Assembly (NCBI RefSeq): GCF_003867075.1 | Contig: NZ_CP032544.1 | Span: 2,102,001-2,166,000, forward strand | Direction of reading: 5' to 3' | DNA from: Tenacibaculum mesophilum | GTDB taxonomy: Bacteria > Bacteroidota > Bacteroidia > Flavobacteriales > Flavobacteriaceae | Length of the DNA: 64,000 bases | In this document: piece by piece, positions 43,405 through 52,800 of the stretch | How the letters are laid out: each line of letters begins with the position of its first letter | How positions within the stretch are numbered: position 1 is the first letter of the stretch | The notes under the pieces: generated by a model | Databases searched by the model: none | What the model was told of the DNA's origin: nothing | What the model saw: only the letters and a program-made list of their open reading frames with translations | Translations under genes and position numbers: made by a program

Positions 43405-45168
43405 ATGAAGTTAAAAATATACATATCGTTATTAGTTAGTTTTATAACATTTACCATTCATGCACAAGATGCTGCATTAACGGCCACCGTTAGTAAAAAT
43501 AAGTTAGGTGTAAACCAACGATTACGTATTGAGTTTTCAATAAACAAACAAGGAGCCGATAATTTCAAAGCACCAAGCTTCACAAACTTTAAAATAGTTG
43601 GTGGTCCTAGTCAATCAGTAAGTCAATCTTGGATTAACGGTAAGGTTTCCTTTAATCAATCATACACTTACATTTTACAACCTAAGAGAAAAGGAGAATT
43701 TAACATTCCTTCTGCGAGTATTGAAATTGATGGAAAGACACTCACCTCTAACCCTATAAAAGTTATCGTTCTAGATGCTGTAGACATCCCTAAAAACCCG
43801 AACGATCCTAATTACATTGCAGAACAGAACATTCATTTAGTTGCTGAAGTTTCCAAATCTCAACCTTATGTTGGTGAAGGTATTTATGTAGAATATCGAT
43901 TATATTTTAGCGATAATGTTGGAATTTACGATAATGCCATAACAGAAGCTCCACAATACAATGGTTTCTGGAACCAAGAAATTAAACGTAACGGAATGCC
44001 TGTTAAAACTGGAACATACAATGGAGAGCAATATCGTTATGCTGTATTACACAAAGCTTTATTAATTCCAACAACATCTGGTAAGCTAACAATAGACCCT
44101 ATGAAGATGGATATTGTTGTAGCAGTTCCTACTGGAAGAGCTGACTTTTTTGGAAACGTAATTACACGTCAAGTCCGTAAAGAATTCTCTTCTGCTAAGA
44201 AAATAGTTAATGCTCAGGCCTTACCTATGAATAACAAACCAAAAGACTTTACTGGTGCTGTTGGTCAGTTTTCATTCGATGTTTCTTTAAGCAAGAATAC
44301 CTTAAAGGCTAACGAATCATCGCAAATTAAGGTTTCTGTGAAAGGAAAAGGAAATTTAAAACTTTTTGAACTCCCAAAAATTGAAACCCCTAAAGAACTA
44401 GAGGTTTATCAACCAGAAAGAAAAGAAAGCGTTCGTATTACTGGAACAGGACTATCTGGATCTATTACAGATAATTACACTGTTGTTCCGGAATTCAAAG
44501 GAAAATATAGAATTCCAAAAACTAGCTTTTCTTACTTTAACCCAAAAGAAAAAGTGTATCAAACCATCACTACAGATGATTTATATGTTGATGTTTTGGA
44601 AGGAAAAGAAATTCCGACAGATTCAGATACTAATGCAGTTGCTAAACAAGACGTAAAAGTTACGGGTAGCGATTTCAGATACATCCAAACATCTACTAAC
44701 TTACAACCTATAAAAACTGAAGATTTCTTTAAATCTACATTATTTTATATTCTTTTGTTGCTTCCTATTTTAACAATTCCTATTGGAATTATTATTCAGA
44801 AAAAGAGAGAAGAACGTAATAGTGATGTGCTAGGAAACAAGCTACGAAAGGCAGACAAACTCGCCAAGAAATACTTATCGGAAGCACAAAAACAATTAGG
44901 AAATAAAGAAGCTTTTTATGAAGCCTTAGAAAGAGCTTTACATAATTACTTGAAGGCTAAACTAGGCGTAGAAACTTCTGATATAAGTCGTGAAAAAATT
45001 ACTGATTTACTAGCTAATAAAAATGTTAGCAAAGAAACCATTAGCAACTTTATTGAAGTATTTAACAATTGTGATTTTGCTAGATATACTCCAATTACCA
45101 ATACACAAATGAAGGAAGAATATGAAAAAGCAAAACAAGTAATAACGCAATTAGACAGACAGTTATAA
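43405..45168 (+). CDS. batD: BatD, large secreted/membrane oxygen-tolerance protein
   Basis: A 587 aa protein of the BatD/oxygen-tolerance family. Signal peptide 1-21 (FTIHAQ); immunoglobulin-like periplasmic domains (NKQGADNFKAPSFTNFKIVG, VEYRLYFSDNVGIYDNAIT); one membrane helix at about 447-465 (LFYILLLLPILTIPIGIII); and a helical cytoplasmic tail (REKITDLLANKNVS). The reading frame is open four codons upstream to a TTG, but the ATG at 43405 gives a clean signal peptide. It overlaps batE by one base (TAATG). Confidence 0.92.
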   Translation: MKLKIYISLLVSFITFTIHAQDAALTATVSKNKLGVNQRLRIEFSINKQGADNFKAPSFTNFKIVGGPSQSVSQSWINGKVSFNQSYTYILQPKRKGEFNIPSASIEIDGKTLTSNPIKVIVLDAVDIPKNPNDPNYIAEQNIHLVAEVSKSQPYVGEGIYVEYRLYFSDNVGIYDNAITEAPQYNGFWNQEIKRNGMPVKTGTYNGEQYRYAVLHKALLIPTTSGKLTIDPMKMDIVVAVPTGRADFFGNVITRQVRKEFSSAKKIVNAQALPMNNKPKDFTGAVGQFSFDVSLSKNTLKANESSQIKVSVKGKGNLKLFELPKIETPKELEVYQPERKESVRITGTGLSGSITDNYTVVPEFKGKYRIPKTSFSYFNPKEKVYQTITTDDLYVDVLEGKEIPTDSDTNAVAKQDVKVTGSDFRYIQTSTNLQPIKTEDFFKSTLFYILLLLPILTIPIGIIIQKKREERNSDVLGNKLRKADKLAKKYLSEAQKQLGNKEAFYEALERALHNYLKAKLGVETSDISREKITDLLANKNVSKETISNFIEVFNNCDFARYTPITNTQMKEEYEKAKQVITQLDRQL

Positions 45169-45920
45169 TGAGAAATTTAGTTATATATTTATTCTTATTT
45201 GTGTCAATTAGTATGTTGGCACAAAATGCCAATGATTTATTTTTAAGTGCTAATTCTTTATATAAAGAAGGAAAGTACGAAGAAGCTATTAAATTATATG
45301 AGCAAATAGAAAATGAAAACCTAGCTTCATCTGAAGTTTATTACAACTTAGCTAACTGTTACTATAAACTCAATAAAATAGCTCCTACTATTTATAATTA
45401 CGAAAAAGCATTACAGTTAAACCCTTTAAACGAGGATGCAAAAAACAACTTAGTTATAGCAAAACGTTTAACTCTTGATAGAGTTGAGGCATTGCCAAAA
45501 TCAGTATTTCAGAAGCTTAATGAAAACTATTTACAAAAGTTTACTTATAATACGTGGGCTGTAATTACTGTTGTATTTTCTTTTATGGCTTCTATTTTAT
45601 TTTTACTGTTTTATTTTTCTTATACTCCAAGTAAAAAAAGAACCTACTTTACAACTAGTATTATCTCATTTCTATTTCTAACATCCTCTTTAGCTATAAC
45701 ATACATTCAATATAACCAAGCCCAAAACAATATTGAGGCCATTATTTATAGCGAAGAAGTTTCTGTTAAAAATGAACCTACTAATAATTCTAATGAGATT
45801 TTTACACTACACGAAGGAACTAAAGTTAATATATTAGACTCTGTAGATAATTGGAAAAAGTTAAAGTTAACTGACGGTAAAATTGGATGGGTAAAAACTA
45901 AAACTTTAAAAGAACTATAA
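45168..45920 (+). CDS. batE: BatE, TPR and SH3-domain membrane protein
   Basis: A 250 aa protein. Signal peptide 1-18; two to three TPR units (20-100, EGKYEEAIKLYEQIENENL); two membrane helices (about 130-150 and 160-180); a C-terminal bacterial SH3 domain (190-250, EVSVKNEPTNNSNEIFTLHE, IGWVKTKTL). Start codon overlaps the batD stop (TAATG), the last tight junction of the operon. SH3b domains often bind peptidoglycan, which fits a cell-envelope role for the Bat complex (inference). Confidence 0.91.
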   Translation: MRNLVIYLFLFVSISMLAQNANDLFLSANSLYKEGKYEEAIKLYEQIENENLASSEVYYNLANCYYKLNKIAPTIYNYEKALQLNPLNEDAKNNLVIAKRLTLDRVEALPKSVFQKLNENYLQKFTYNTWAVITVVFSFMASILFLLFYFSYTPSKKRTYFTTSIISFLFLTSSLAITYIQYNQAQNNIEAIIYSEEVSVKNEPTNNSNEIFTLHEGTKVNILDSVDNWKKLKLTDGKIGWVKTKTLKEL

Positions 45921-45974
45921 CATTTTTCTTCAAAAATTTAATTACTTTTACCAGTGAACAAATAAAAAAGTATC

Positions 45975-46274
45975 TTGAAATCCAAAATAGCTATCTTTTT
46001 CATCGTCTTATTCACAGGCATAATTATTACGCCCTCGATTATTACGTTAGTTGATAAAGATCAAGATATTACTATATTTTTAAATCTTAGCGAAGAAGAA
46101 GAAAATACTAAACACGTTAAAGTAGCTGAATTAAAAGCTCATCCTAACGAAGACTACACTTCTTTTTTATATAAGAAAATTCAAAAAAAGAAAAACGTTC
46201 GTTTTCAATCTAAAAACTACGTTTCACAATATCCAAAAATTCTTACCCCTCCTCCAGAATTACTTATTGCATAA
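45975..46274 (+). CDS. Small single-helix anchored protein between batE and sulP
   Basis: A 99 aa protein beginning with a TTG codon (reads KSKIAIFFIVLFTGIIITPS after the initiator). No ATG lies in frame upstream or near the start. One hydrophobic helix (4-26) is followed by an acidic segment (LSEEEENTKHVK) and a basic part ending in PKILTPPPELLIA. The PPPE motif near the C-terminus recurs in flavobacterial proteins of this kind that I recall. It is probably periplasmic with an N-terminal anchor. No function is known; proximity to SulP suggests but does not prove a link. Confidence 0.6.
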   Translation: MKSKIAIFFIVLFTGIIITPSIITLVDKDQDITIFLNLSEEEENTKHVKVAELKAHPNEDYTSFLYKKIQKKKNVRFQSKNYVSQYPKILTPPPELLIA

Positions 46275-46457
46275 TAACACAGGTAAACCACCTCATATAA
46301 GGTGATTAGCTAAAAAAATGAAAAATATTTCAATGTACAGTAAGAGTACTATTACTTTCCTTGATATATTTTAAGTTTCTATTGCTAATAAATCAATCAT
46401 TTTTAAAATTAAAACATACTCTAAAATTTTATTTAGAGTTTAACAAACACATATATC

Positions 46458-48038
46458 ATGTTTAAAACTATTAAAAGCGACTTGCCCGCAAGTATTGTCG
46501 TATTCTTTGTTGCCTTACCTTTATGTTTAGGTATTGCTTTGGCTAGTGGAGCTCCTCTTTTTTCTGGTGTAATTGCAGGAATTGTAGGAGGTATTGTAGT
46601 AGGTGCCTTGAGTGGCTCTAAAATAGGAGTTAGCGGTCCTGCAGCTGGTTTAGCTGCTATTGTATTAACTGCTATTGGTAATTTAGGTGGTTATGAAAAC
46701 TTCTTAGTTGCAGTTGTACTAGGTGGAATTATCCAAATTCTTTTTGGTATTCTTAAGGCTGGTGTAATTGGCTATTATTTTCCATCATCTGTAATTAAAG
46801 GAATGCTTACTGGTATTGGTATTATTATTATCTTAAAGCAAATTCCTCATTTTTTCGGATATGACGCTGAACCAGAAGGTGCTGATAGTTTTATTGAACC
46901 TTCAGGAGAGAATACTTTTTCAGCTCTTTTAAGTATTACTGACAATATCACTATAGGATCAATGATTATTGGTTTTATTGGATTAGCAATATTAATTCTC
47001 TGGGATAGAGTTTTAAGTAAAAAAGGAAAAATATTTCAGTTAATTCAAGGACCATTAGTAGCAGTTGTTATGGGAATTGTCTTTTTTACTCTAACACAAG
47101 GAAATGAAACATTGGCAATACAAGCATCTCATTTAGTAAGCGTACCTATTCCTGAAAGTTTTGATTCTTTCTTAGGGCAATTTACCTTTCCTAATTTTAG
47201 TGCTATTGCCAACTACGAAGTTTGGGTAACCGCATTTACAATTGCACTAGTAGCCAGTTTAGAAACGCTACTTTGTGTTGAAGCTACTGACAAATTAGAT
47301 CCTGAAAAAAATGTAACCCCAACAAACAGAGAATTACTAGCACAGGGAACAGGAAATATTTTATCTGGTATAATTGGAGGGCTACCTATTACTCAAGTAA
47401 TTGTAAGAAGTTCTGCAAATATTCAATCAGGAGGTAAATCTAAAATGTCTGCGATTATACATGGTTTCTTCTTATTAATTTCAGTAATACTAATACCTAC
47501 TTTATTAAATAAAATTCCATTATCTGTATTAGCAGCTATATTATTAGTAGTAGGTTATAAATTAGCCAAACCAAGTTTATTTAAGCAAATGTTTATTTTA
47601 GGATGGAAACAGTTCATTCCTTTTATTGTAACAGTTTTAGGTATTGTTTTTACTGATTTACTTACAGGAATTTCTTTAGGATTAGCTGTCGGTGTTTTTG
47701 TTATTTTGATAAAAAGTTACCAAAACTCTCACTTCTTACATATTGAGGATAAAAGCAACGGAATACACAAGATAAAAATGACACTTGCAGAAGAGGTTAC
47801 TTTCTTTAACAAAGGAGCTATTTTAAAAGAATTAGATAGCTTACCTGAAAACACTCATTTAGAATTAGATGTAAGAAAAACTAGATACTTAGATAACGAC
47901 ATTATCGAAATTTTAGAAGACTTTGCTTTTAAAGCTAAAGAAAGAAATATTAATATTAAACTTATTTCAGAACGTGGTATTGTAGAAAACCCAGAAAGTT
48001 TTATTAAGTTTTTTAAACTTAGACCAAAAGCAGCATAA
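46458..48038 (+). CDS. SulP-family anion transporter with STAS domain
   Basis: A 526 aa SulP/SLC26 transporter. About a dozen membrane helices fill residues 10-420, with VVFFVALPLCLGIALASGAP at the start and ISGVSGPAAGL-type segment GVSGPAAGLAAIVL. A STAS domain (about 425-526, HKIKMTLAEEVTFFNKGAIL) closes the protein. SulP members move sulfate or bicarbonate. The two carbonic anhydrase genes directly downstream argue for bicarbonate, probably Na+-driven as in marine BicA-type carriers (inference). The gap to the first anhydrase is 55 bases in the same direction. Confidence 0.9.
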   Translation: MFKTIKSDLPASIVVFFVALPLCLGIALASGAPLFSGVIAGIVGGIVVGALSGSKIGVSGPAAGLAAIVLTAIGNLGGYENFLVAVVLGGIIQILFGILKAGVIGYYFPSSVIKGMLTGIGIIIILKQIPHFFGYDAEPEGADSFIEPSGENTFSALLSITDNITIGSMIIGFIGLAILILWDRVLSKKGKIFQLIQGPLVAVVMGIVFFTLTQGNETLAIQASHLVSVPIPESFDSFLGQFTFPNFSAIANYEVWVTAFTIALVASLETLLCVEATDKLDPEKNVTPTNRELLAQGTGNILSGIIGGLPITQVIVRSSANIQSGGKSKMSAIIHGFFLLISVILIPTLLNKIPLSVLAAILLVVGYKLAKPSLFKQMFILGWKQFIPFIVTVLGIVFTDLLTGISLGLAVGVFVILIKSYQNSHFLHIEDKSNGIHKIKMTLAEEVTFFNKGAILKELDSLPENTHLELDVRKTRYLDNDIIEILEDFAFKAKERNINIKLISERGIVENPESFIKFFKLRPKAA

Positions 48039-48093
48039 ACTTTTTAACTTCGTAAATTCTTAAAACGACATAAATAATCTTATAAAAAATATA

Positions 48094-48723
48094 ATGAAAG
48101 CACATACTAAAGAAACACAAGCCACTATGACACCTGAAAAGTCATTACAATATTTAAAAGAAGGAAACTTAAGATTTCAAAATAACTTAAAAGCTAATCG
48201 TAATTTATTAGAGCAAGTCAACGATACTAGAGAAGGGCAATTTCCTTTTGCTACTATTTTAAGTTGTATTGATTCTAGAGTTTCAGCCGAATTAGTTTTT
48301 GATCAAGGTTTAGGTGATATTTTTAGCGCAAGAATTGCCGGTAATTTTGTAAACGAAGATATTTTAGGTAGTATGGAGTTTGCTTGTAAATTAGCAGGTA
48401 CTAAATTAATCGTTGTTTTAGGACATACTAGTTGTGGGGCTGTTAAAGGAGCTTGTGACAATGCTCAGTTAGGTAACTTAACCAACATGTTAGGTAAAAT
48501 TAAACCTGCTGTTGAAGCTGTAACTGAACCTAAAGATGAAAGTTTAAGAAACTCTTCTAATTTAGAGTTTGTAAATAACGTTGCAGAAAAGAATGTACAG
48601 TTAACTATTGATAGAATTTTAAACGAAAGTGAAGTACTAGCTGAAATGCATAAAAATGGTGAAATTATGATTGTTGGAGCTATGTACGACATTAAAGATG
48701 GTGCTGTTACTTTTTTTGAATAA
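48094..48723 (+). CDS. Beta-carbonic anhydrase, intact copy
   Basis: A 209 aa beta-class carbonic anhydrase interconverting CO2 and bicarbonate. Zinc ligands Cys58 (SCIDSR), His111 and Cys114 (LGHTSCGAVKG), and the Asp60/Arg62 pair are all present. It is co-directional with sulP, and a strong terminator follows. No signal peptide, so cytoplasmic. A full C-terminal half (MIVGAMYDIKDGAVTFF) is retained, unlike the next copy. Confidence 0.94.
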   Translation: MKAHTKETQATMTPEKSLQYLKEGNLRFQNNLKANRNLLEQVNDTREGQFPFATILSCIDSRVSAELVFDQGLGDIFSARIAGNFVNEDILGSMEFACKLAGTKLIVVLGHTSCGAVKGACDNAQLGNLTNMLGKIKPAVEAVTEPKDESLRNSSNLEFVNNVAEKNVQLTIDRILNESEVLAEMHKNGEIMIVGAMYDIKDGAVTFFE

Positions 48724-48749
48724 AGAACACCAACTTTAAACTATATTAT

Positions 48750-48786
48750 AAAGAGAATCTAAACTTAGTTTTAGGTTCTCTTTTTT
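48750..48786 (+). terminator. Intrinsic terminator after the first carbonic anhydrase
   Basis: AAAGAGAATCTAAA pairs with TTTAGGTTCTCTTT (14 bases, one G-T pair) around CTTAG, followed by a T-run. Confidence 0.85.
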
Positions 48787-48859
48787 ATTAACTTCGAAAA
48801 CTGTTATGCTTAGTATATAAGCAACCGCTAAAGATTCTTCTAACAAATATTTTATACTA

Positions 48860-49486
48860 ATGAATCTATCTAAAATTTTTGAAAATAATAAAGAGTGGGT
48901 AAAAAGTAAACTGTCTACCAATAAAGATTACTTTAAAAAATTAAACGAAGGACAAAGTCCGGAGCTTTTGTATATAGGTTGTTCTGATAGTAGAGTTTCA
49001 GCAGAAGATTTGATGGGACTAAGCCCTGGTGACGTTTTTGTACACAGAAACATTGCTAATATGGTTCCTGCAATCGATTTAAATTCTGCTTCCGTTATTG
49101 AATATGCTGTTGAACATTTAAAAGTAAATCATATTGTAGTTTGTGGTCACTACTCATGTGGCGGAGTTAAAGCCGCAATGCAGTCTGCTGATTTAGGATT
49201 GCTAAATCCATGACTACGCTATATCAGAGATGTATACCGTTTACACAAAGAGGAACTAAATGCAATAGAAGATGAAGATGCCCGCTACAATCGTTTGGTT
49301 GATTTAAACGTACAAGAGCAATGTGTTAACCTTATTAAAACTGCTGCTGTACAAAAAGCATACAGAGATAGAGGTCTAAAAGTACACGGTTGGGTTTTTG
49401 ATATCAAAACAGGAAACCTCATCGATTTAAATATCGATTTTGAGCAAATCTTAGAAGATATTATGGAAATTTATCATTTAGACTAA
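48860..49486 (+). pseudogene. Second beta-carbonic anhydrase interrupted by one in-frame TGA
   Basis: One reading frame of 209 codons encodes a beta-carbonic anhydrase of the YadF/Can type with a single TGA at 49211-49213 (codon 118). Before it, Cys41 (GCSDSRVSAED), Asp43, Arg45, His97 and Cys100 (CGHYSCGG) are intact. After it, the frame continues without any shift as LRYIRDVYRLHKEEL and on to ITGNLI-like and FDIKTGNLIDLNIDF segments. Relatives read NPWLR at this point, so the stop replaces a Trp codon (TGG to TGA, one base). The first 117 residues could still be made but lack the C-terminal half of the fold. A recent pseudogene, a sequencing error or stop readthrough are the options. Codon choice looks like neighbouring genes. 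Confidence 0.85.
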
Positions 49487-49517
49487 ATATAAAATTGAGT
49501 AAAAAGATTATCTGCTT

Positions 49518-50048
49518 TTATATTGTTATTTCTAGCTCTTTATTATCTTCATTTTCTTGTGTTTCTTGGTCTTTTATAATCGAAGGAAAAATCGTTGGAG
49601 CAATCTTCTTTACTGATTTAAATAAAATAGACTCTTCTAGGCTTTTCTCTTTTACAAACGGAATAGTATCATTCATTTTTCCGAAGAAAATAAAAACTAC
49701 ACTTAAAATTAATCCAATTTTTAAAGCACCGAAAACACCACCTAAAATTTTGTTCAAAATTCCTAAAGCTGCAAAATCAGCTATTTTGGTTAAAATTTTC
49801 CCTAATAGTGCTATAGCTACAATTATGACCACAAAAGTTCCAGCAAAAGCCGCCAAAGAAATATACTTTTCATCCCAAGTAACACTAGTTTTCAACCAAT
49901 CTCCAATAAAGTACGAAAAATGGATAGCCCCATAAACTCCTGCAACCAAAGCAACTAGTGAAGCAACCTCTACAAACAACCCTTTCATTAAACCTCTTAC
50001 AAAGCCAAAAAGTAGTAATGCTGCAATAATAATATCAAAAGTATTCAT
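49518..50048 (-). CDS. CvpA-family membrane protein
   Basis: A 176 aa CvpA-family protein. The N-terminal NTFDIIIAALLLFGFVRGLMKG is the family's first helix and glycine-rich turn, three further helices follow, and the acidic end (KDQETQENEDNKELEITI) is cytoplasmic. In other bacteria CvpA is needed for colicin V production and membrane stress tolerance; its mechanism is unknown. It is convergent with the broken carbonic anhydrase gene, with no terminator between, and starts a divergent pair with the next gene. Confidence 0.87.
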   Translation of the reverse strand: MNTFDIIIAALLLFGFVRGLMKGLFVEVASLVALVAGVYGAIHFSYFIGDWLKTSVTWDEKYISLAAFAGTFVVIIVAIALLGKILTKIADFAALGILNKILGGVFGALKIGLILSVVFIFFGKMNDTIPFVKEKSLEESILFKSVKKIAPTIFPSIIKDQETQENEDNKELEITI

Positions 50049-50103
50049 AAATATAAAAGCCTTCTACTATAAAATCTATGCTCAAATATACATAACTCAT
50101 TTG

Positions 50104-50111
50104 TATCTTTG
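50104..50111 (+). promoter_or_regulatory. Candidate -7 box for the 118-residue unknown gene
   Basis: TATCTTTG matches TAnnTTTG, 18 bases before the ATG at 50130. Confidence 0.4.
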
Positions 50112-50129
50112 CTTTTTCAAAAAGCACAA

Positions 50130-50486
50130 ATGGCAAAAGAAATCAATTTAAAAGAAAAGTGGGATTTTGTAATAACTCAATTATCACAACAATTTGCTGA
50201 CGGTGATGAGCTTAATATAGATGGAGTTATCTACCTAATTGGCGTTCAAGAATTGGGACAAGGGCATCGTAAGTTTAAAAAAGATGAAAAGGTAAACCTT
50301 ATGCATATTGCTATTTGTAAGTTATTGGAACCTTACGGATACTATGAATTCGATTTTTTTGATGACGATGGATGGCCTCATTATAAAACTTTAACAGAAT
50401 TACCTAATTTAAAACCTGGGGAACAATCTGTTTTAATGAAAGAAGCCATCATTAATTATTTTGAACTGATTAATTTTTTTGATTAA
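50130..50486 (+). CDS. Conserved small protein of unknown function
   Basis: A 118 aa soluble acidic protein (AKEINLKEKWDFVITQLSQQ, FDFFDDDGWPHYKTLTELPN). No signal peptide, membrane segment or recognised domain. The ATG at 50130 is preferred over an upstream TTG at 50109, and a -7 box fits it. Its stop codon overlaps that of the convergent SDR gene by 4 bases. I recall similar proteins in flavobacteria but know no assigned role. Confidence 0.7.
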   Translation: MAKEINLKEKWDFVITQLSQQFADGDELNIDGVIYLIGVQELGQGHRKFKKDEKVNLMHIAICKLLEPYGYYEFDFFDDDGWPHYKTLTELPNLKPGEQSVLMKEAIINYFELINFFD

Positions 50487-51277
50487 GTAACACTTAATTT
50501 CCGAATCATTTTTGATAATAACTTAGGGAAAAAACGTTTCGTATATACACCTAACTTTTCCTTCACACCTGCTATATAAACTTCTTCTTTTTTATTCTTT
50601 ATAGCTTTTAACATCATTCTAGCAAATCTATCTGGATCTATACCATTTGCTGTCGCTATGTCCATTGTACTTTGCGGGGTACCATTTCCTGTTAATGCAT
50701 TTTTCGACACATTGGTAGTTACAAATCCTGGATAAATTAAAGTAACAGCAATGTTGTCTTTATAATGTTCTGCTCTCAAACTATCAAAAAAACCATGTAA
50801 AGCATGTTTCGTAGCAGCGTACGTAGAACGTAATGGAGTTCCTATTTTACCAACAATACTCGTGGTTACAACAAAATGCCCTGATTTATTGTCAATAAAA
50901 TGAGGTAACAAGGCTTTTGTCAGCGCCACAGTTCCTAAATAATTAATATCCATCAAACGTTTATCAACTTTTATTGAAGTATTTTTCACTAGCGATCGTT
51001 GACTTATTCCTCCGTTGTTCACTAAAACATCTACTCTTCCAAAAAATGAAATTGCTTTGATTACCCTCTCATGAAGTTTTTCATAATCTTCTAAATCTAA
51101 AGGTAAAATCATAACTTTTTCAGGAAATTTACAACTCTTTTTCACTTCTCTTAAAATGCTTTCATTTCTTGATGATATAATTAATTTTGCTTCATAATTA
51201 GATAACTCAATGACTAGAGATTTACCGATTCCTGAAGACGCACCTGTTACCCAAAATATTTGTTCTTTAAAGTTCAT
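50483..51277 (-). CDS. Short-chain dehydrogenase/reductase
   Basis: A 264 aa SDR-fold oxidoreductase. NAD(P)-binding TGASSGIG (11-18), NNGG (conserved NNAG-type), catalytic Ser in TTSIVG and YAATK (Tyr and Lys). The C-terminal extension (VYIAGVKEKLGVYTKRFFPK) ends in basic residues and is seen in membrane-associated lipid-active SDRs, so a keto-lipid or steroid-like substrate is possible but unproven. Monocistronic. Confidence 0.9.
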   Translation of the reverse strand: MNFKEQIFWVTGASSGIGKSLVIELSNYEAKLIISSRNESILREVKKSCKFPEKVMILPLDLEDYEKLHERVIKAISFFGRVDVLVNNGGISQRSLVKNTSIKVDKRLMDINYLGTVALTKALLPHFIDNKSGHFVVTTSIVGKIGTPLRSTYAATKHALHGFFDSLRAEHYKDNIAVTLIYPGFVTTNVSKNALTGNGTPQSTMDIATANGIDPDRFARMMLKAIKNKKEEVYIAGVKEKLGVYTKRFFPKLLSKMIRKLSVT

Positions 51278-51401
51278 GTTTTCAAATGATTAAAAAAACG
51301 TTTCTAAAATACACAAGATAAAATAAAAGTGGTACACTTCTTGGATAGAAGTTCGTAAATGACTAGTTTTAAAACCTTATTAATAACCCTTTTTAAATAT
51401 T

Positions 51402-52784
51402 ATGATGAAAAAATTACTGGCTCTATTAATATTCACCACATCACTTGCAAATGCACAGTATACTGTTAAAGGTACCATGACCCCTCCAGACAAAGGAGAT
51501 TGGGTTATTTTATATAAAATTGAGGGAGCAAAACAAAAGTTTCTTGCCAATGCCACCATTAAATTTGATACTGTAGCTATAAGCGGTGAAAAACAAGTTT
51601 TAGGTAAATTTAGTTTTGAACTACCTAATACAGCAACTCCAGGTGCTTACAGAGCTACTTATAGAAATTCTGGTGCAGGTTTTGTTGATTTTTTCTTTAA
51701 TAAAGAAAATGTTGAATTTGTTTTTAATCCAAAATATCCGGACCAATCGGTTTTATTTACTAGCTCTAGAGAAAACAAATTATACAATGAATACTTACAA
51801 GCATATAATGCTGTTCAAAAAAAGATAGATTCATTACAAGCTTCTTATATTGAAACTAAATCAAAAGACACAAAAAAAGCATACAAAAAAGAGCTTAAAG
51901 AGTTAGAAGATGTTCAAGAAATGTATGAAAATAAGTCTGAAGGAATGTTAGTAAATAGTTTTATAAAAGCCTCTCGCCGTTATAATTCATCTAACCCTCA
52001 TGATAATGTTCAAGATTATTTATCTGCTACTAGTGAAAACTTTTTTGAGTATGTAGATTTTAAAAGTGACAAACTATACAATTCTTCTTTTTTGATTGAC
52101 CGAATTAACGATTATGTTTTTTACCTAAATTATTCTGAAGATAAGGATGTTCAACAAAAATTAATAAAGGAATCTATTACCAATGTTATGAAGAAAATTT
52201 CTTCTGACAAGTTAGAAAAAGCAGTTATCGATTATTTAATTAGTGCTCTTACTGAAAAACGTAACGGGCCTGCAGTAGACTGGATGTTTGCTGAATATTA
52301 TGACAAACTTCCTGTTGAAGATCAAGATGTTGATTTTAAAAAGGAAAAACTAGACATCTTACTTGCAACAGTAGGTAGAGTGGCACCTGATTTTTCTTGG
52401 AAAGAAGGAGATAAAGAATATAAATTATCAACATTAAATGATGGAAACAAGTATTTGTTAGTATTCTGGAGTACTGGTTGCCCACACTGTATAAAAGAAA
52501 TTCCAGAACTTTATAAGTTTATGCAAACTCATAAAGAAGTATCGGTAGTTTCTTTTGGTATTGAAAATGAAGAAAATGAATGGGACGAGTTTGTTAAGAA
52601 TTTACCAGGATGGCACAATGCTATTGGAACACATCCTGAGTATAAGTTTGACAACGAAACCGTAAAAAAATATAACCTACTTGGTACTCCGTCTTATTTC
52701 GTATTAGACAAAGACAAAAATATTATTGCTATGCCTGATCACGTTGAAGACGTAGAAAAATATTTCAATAGCGATAAGAAATAA
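51402..52784 (+). CDS. TlpA-like thioredoxin-domain protein, periplasmic
   Basis: A 460 aa exported redoxin. Signal peptide 1-18 (TSLANAQ); an N-terminal DUF4369-like beta domain (about 20-120, GTMTPPDKGDWVILYKIEG); a lysine-rich coiled-coil region (125-175); and a thioredoxin domain from about 330 with the active site WSTGCPHC (Cys360, Cys363) and the cis-proline GTPSYF. TlpA-type proteins reduce disulfides in the periplasm, for example in cytochrome c maturation, which would suit the multiheme proteins encoded here (inference). Two ATGs adjoin at 51402 and 51405. Confidence 0.87.
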   Translation: MMKKLLALLIFTTSLANAQYTVKGTMTPPDKGDWVILYKIEGAKQKFLANATIKFDTVAISGEKQVLGKFSFELPNTATPGAYRATYRNSGAGFVDFFFNKENVEFVFNPKYPDQSVLFTSSRENKLYNEYLQAYNAVQKKIDSLQASYIETKSKDTKKAYKKELKELEDVQEMYENKSEGMLVNSFIKASRRYNSSNPHDNVQDYLSATSENFFEYVDFKSDKLYNSSFLIDRINDYVFYLNYSEDKDVQQKLIKESITNVMKKISSDKLEKAVIDYLISALTEKRNGPAVDWMFAEYYDKLPVEDQDVDFKKEKLDILLATVGRVAPDFSWKEGDKEYKLSTLNDGNKYLLVFWSTGCPHCIKEIPELYKFMQTHKEVSVVSFGIENEENEWDEFVKNLPGWHNAIGTHPEYKFDNETVKKYNLLGTPSYFVLDKDKNIIAMPDHVEDVEKYFNSDKK

Positions 52785-52800
52785 ATATCAATATAACGTA

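Noticed and set aside
46281..46306. CACCT/AGGTG hairpin after the small anchored protein
   Set aside because: Five-base stem, no T-run; too weak to call.
49211..49213. TGA in the carbonic anhydrase as selenocysteine or reassigned Trp codon
   Set aside because: The position is Trp rather than Cys in relatives, no hairpin of SECIS type was seen, and TGA ends another gene in this window.
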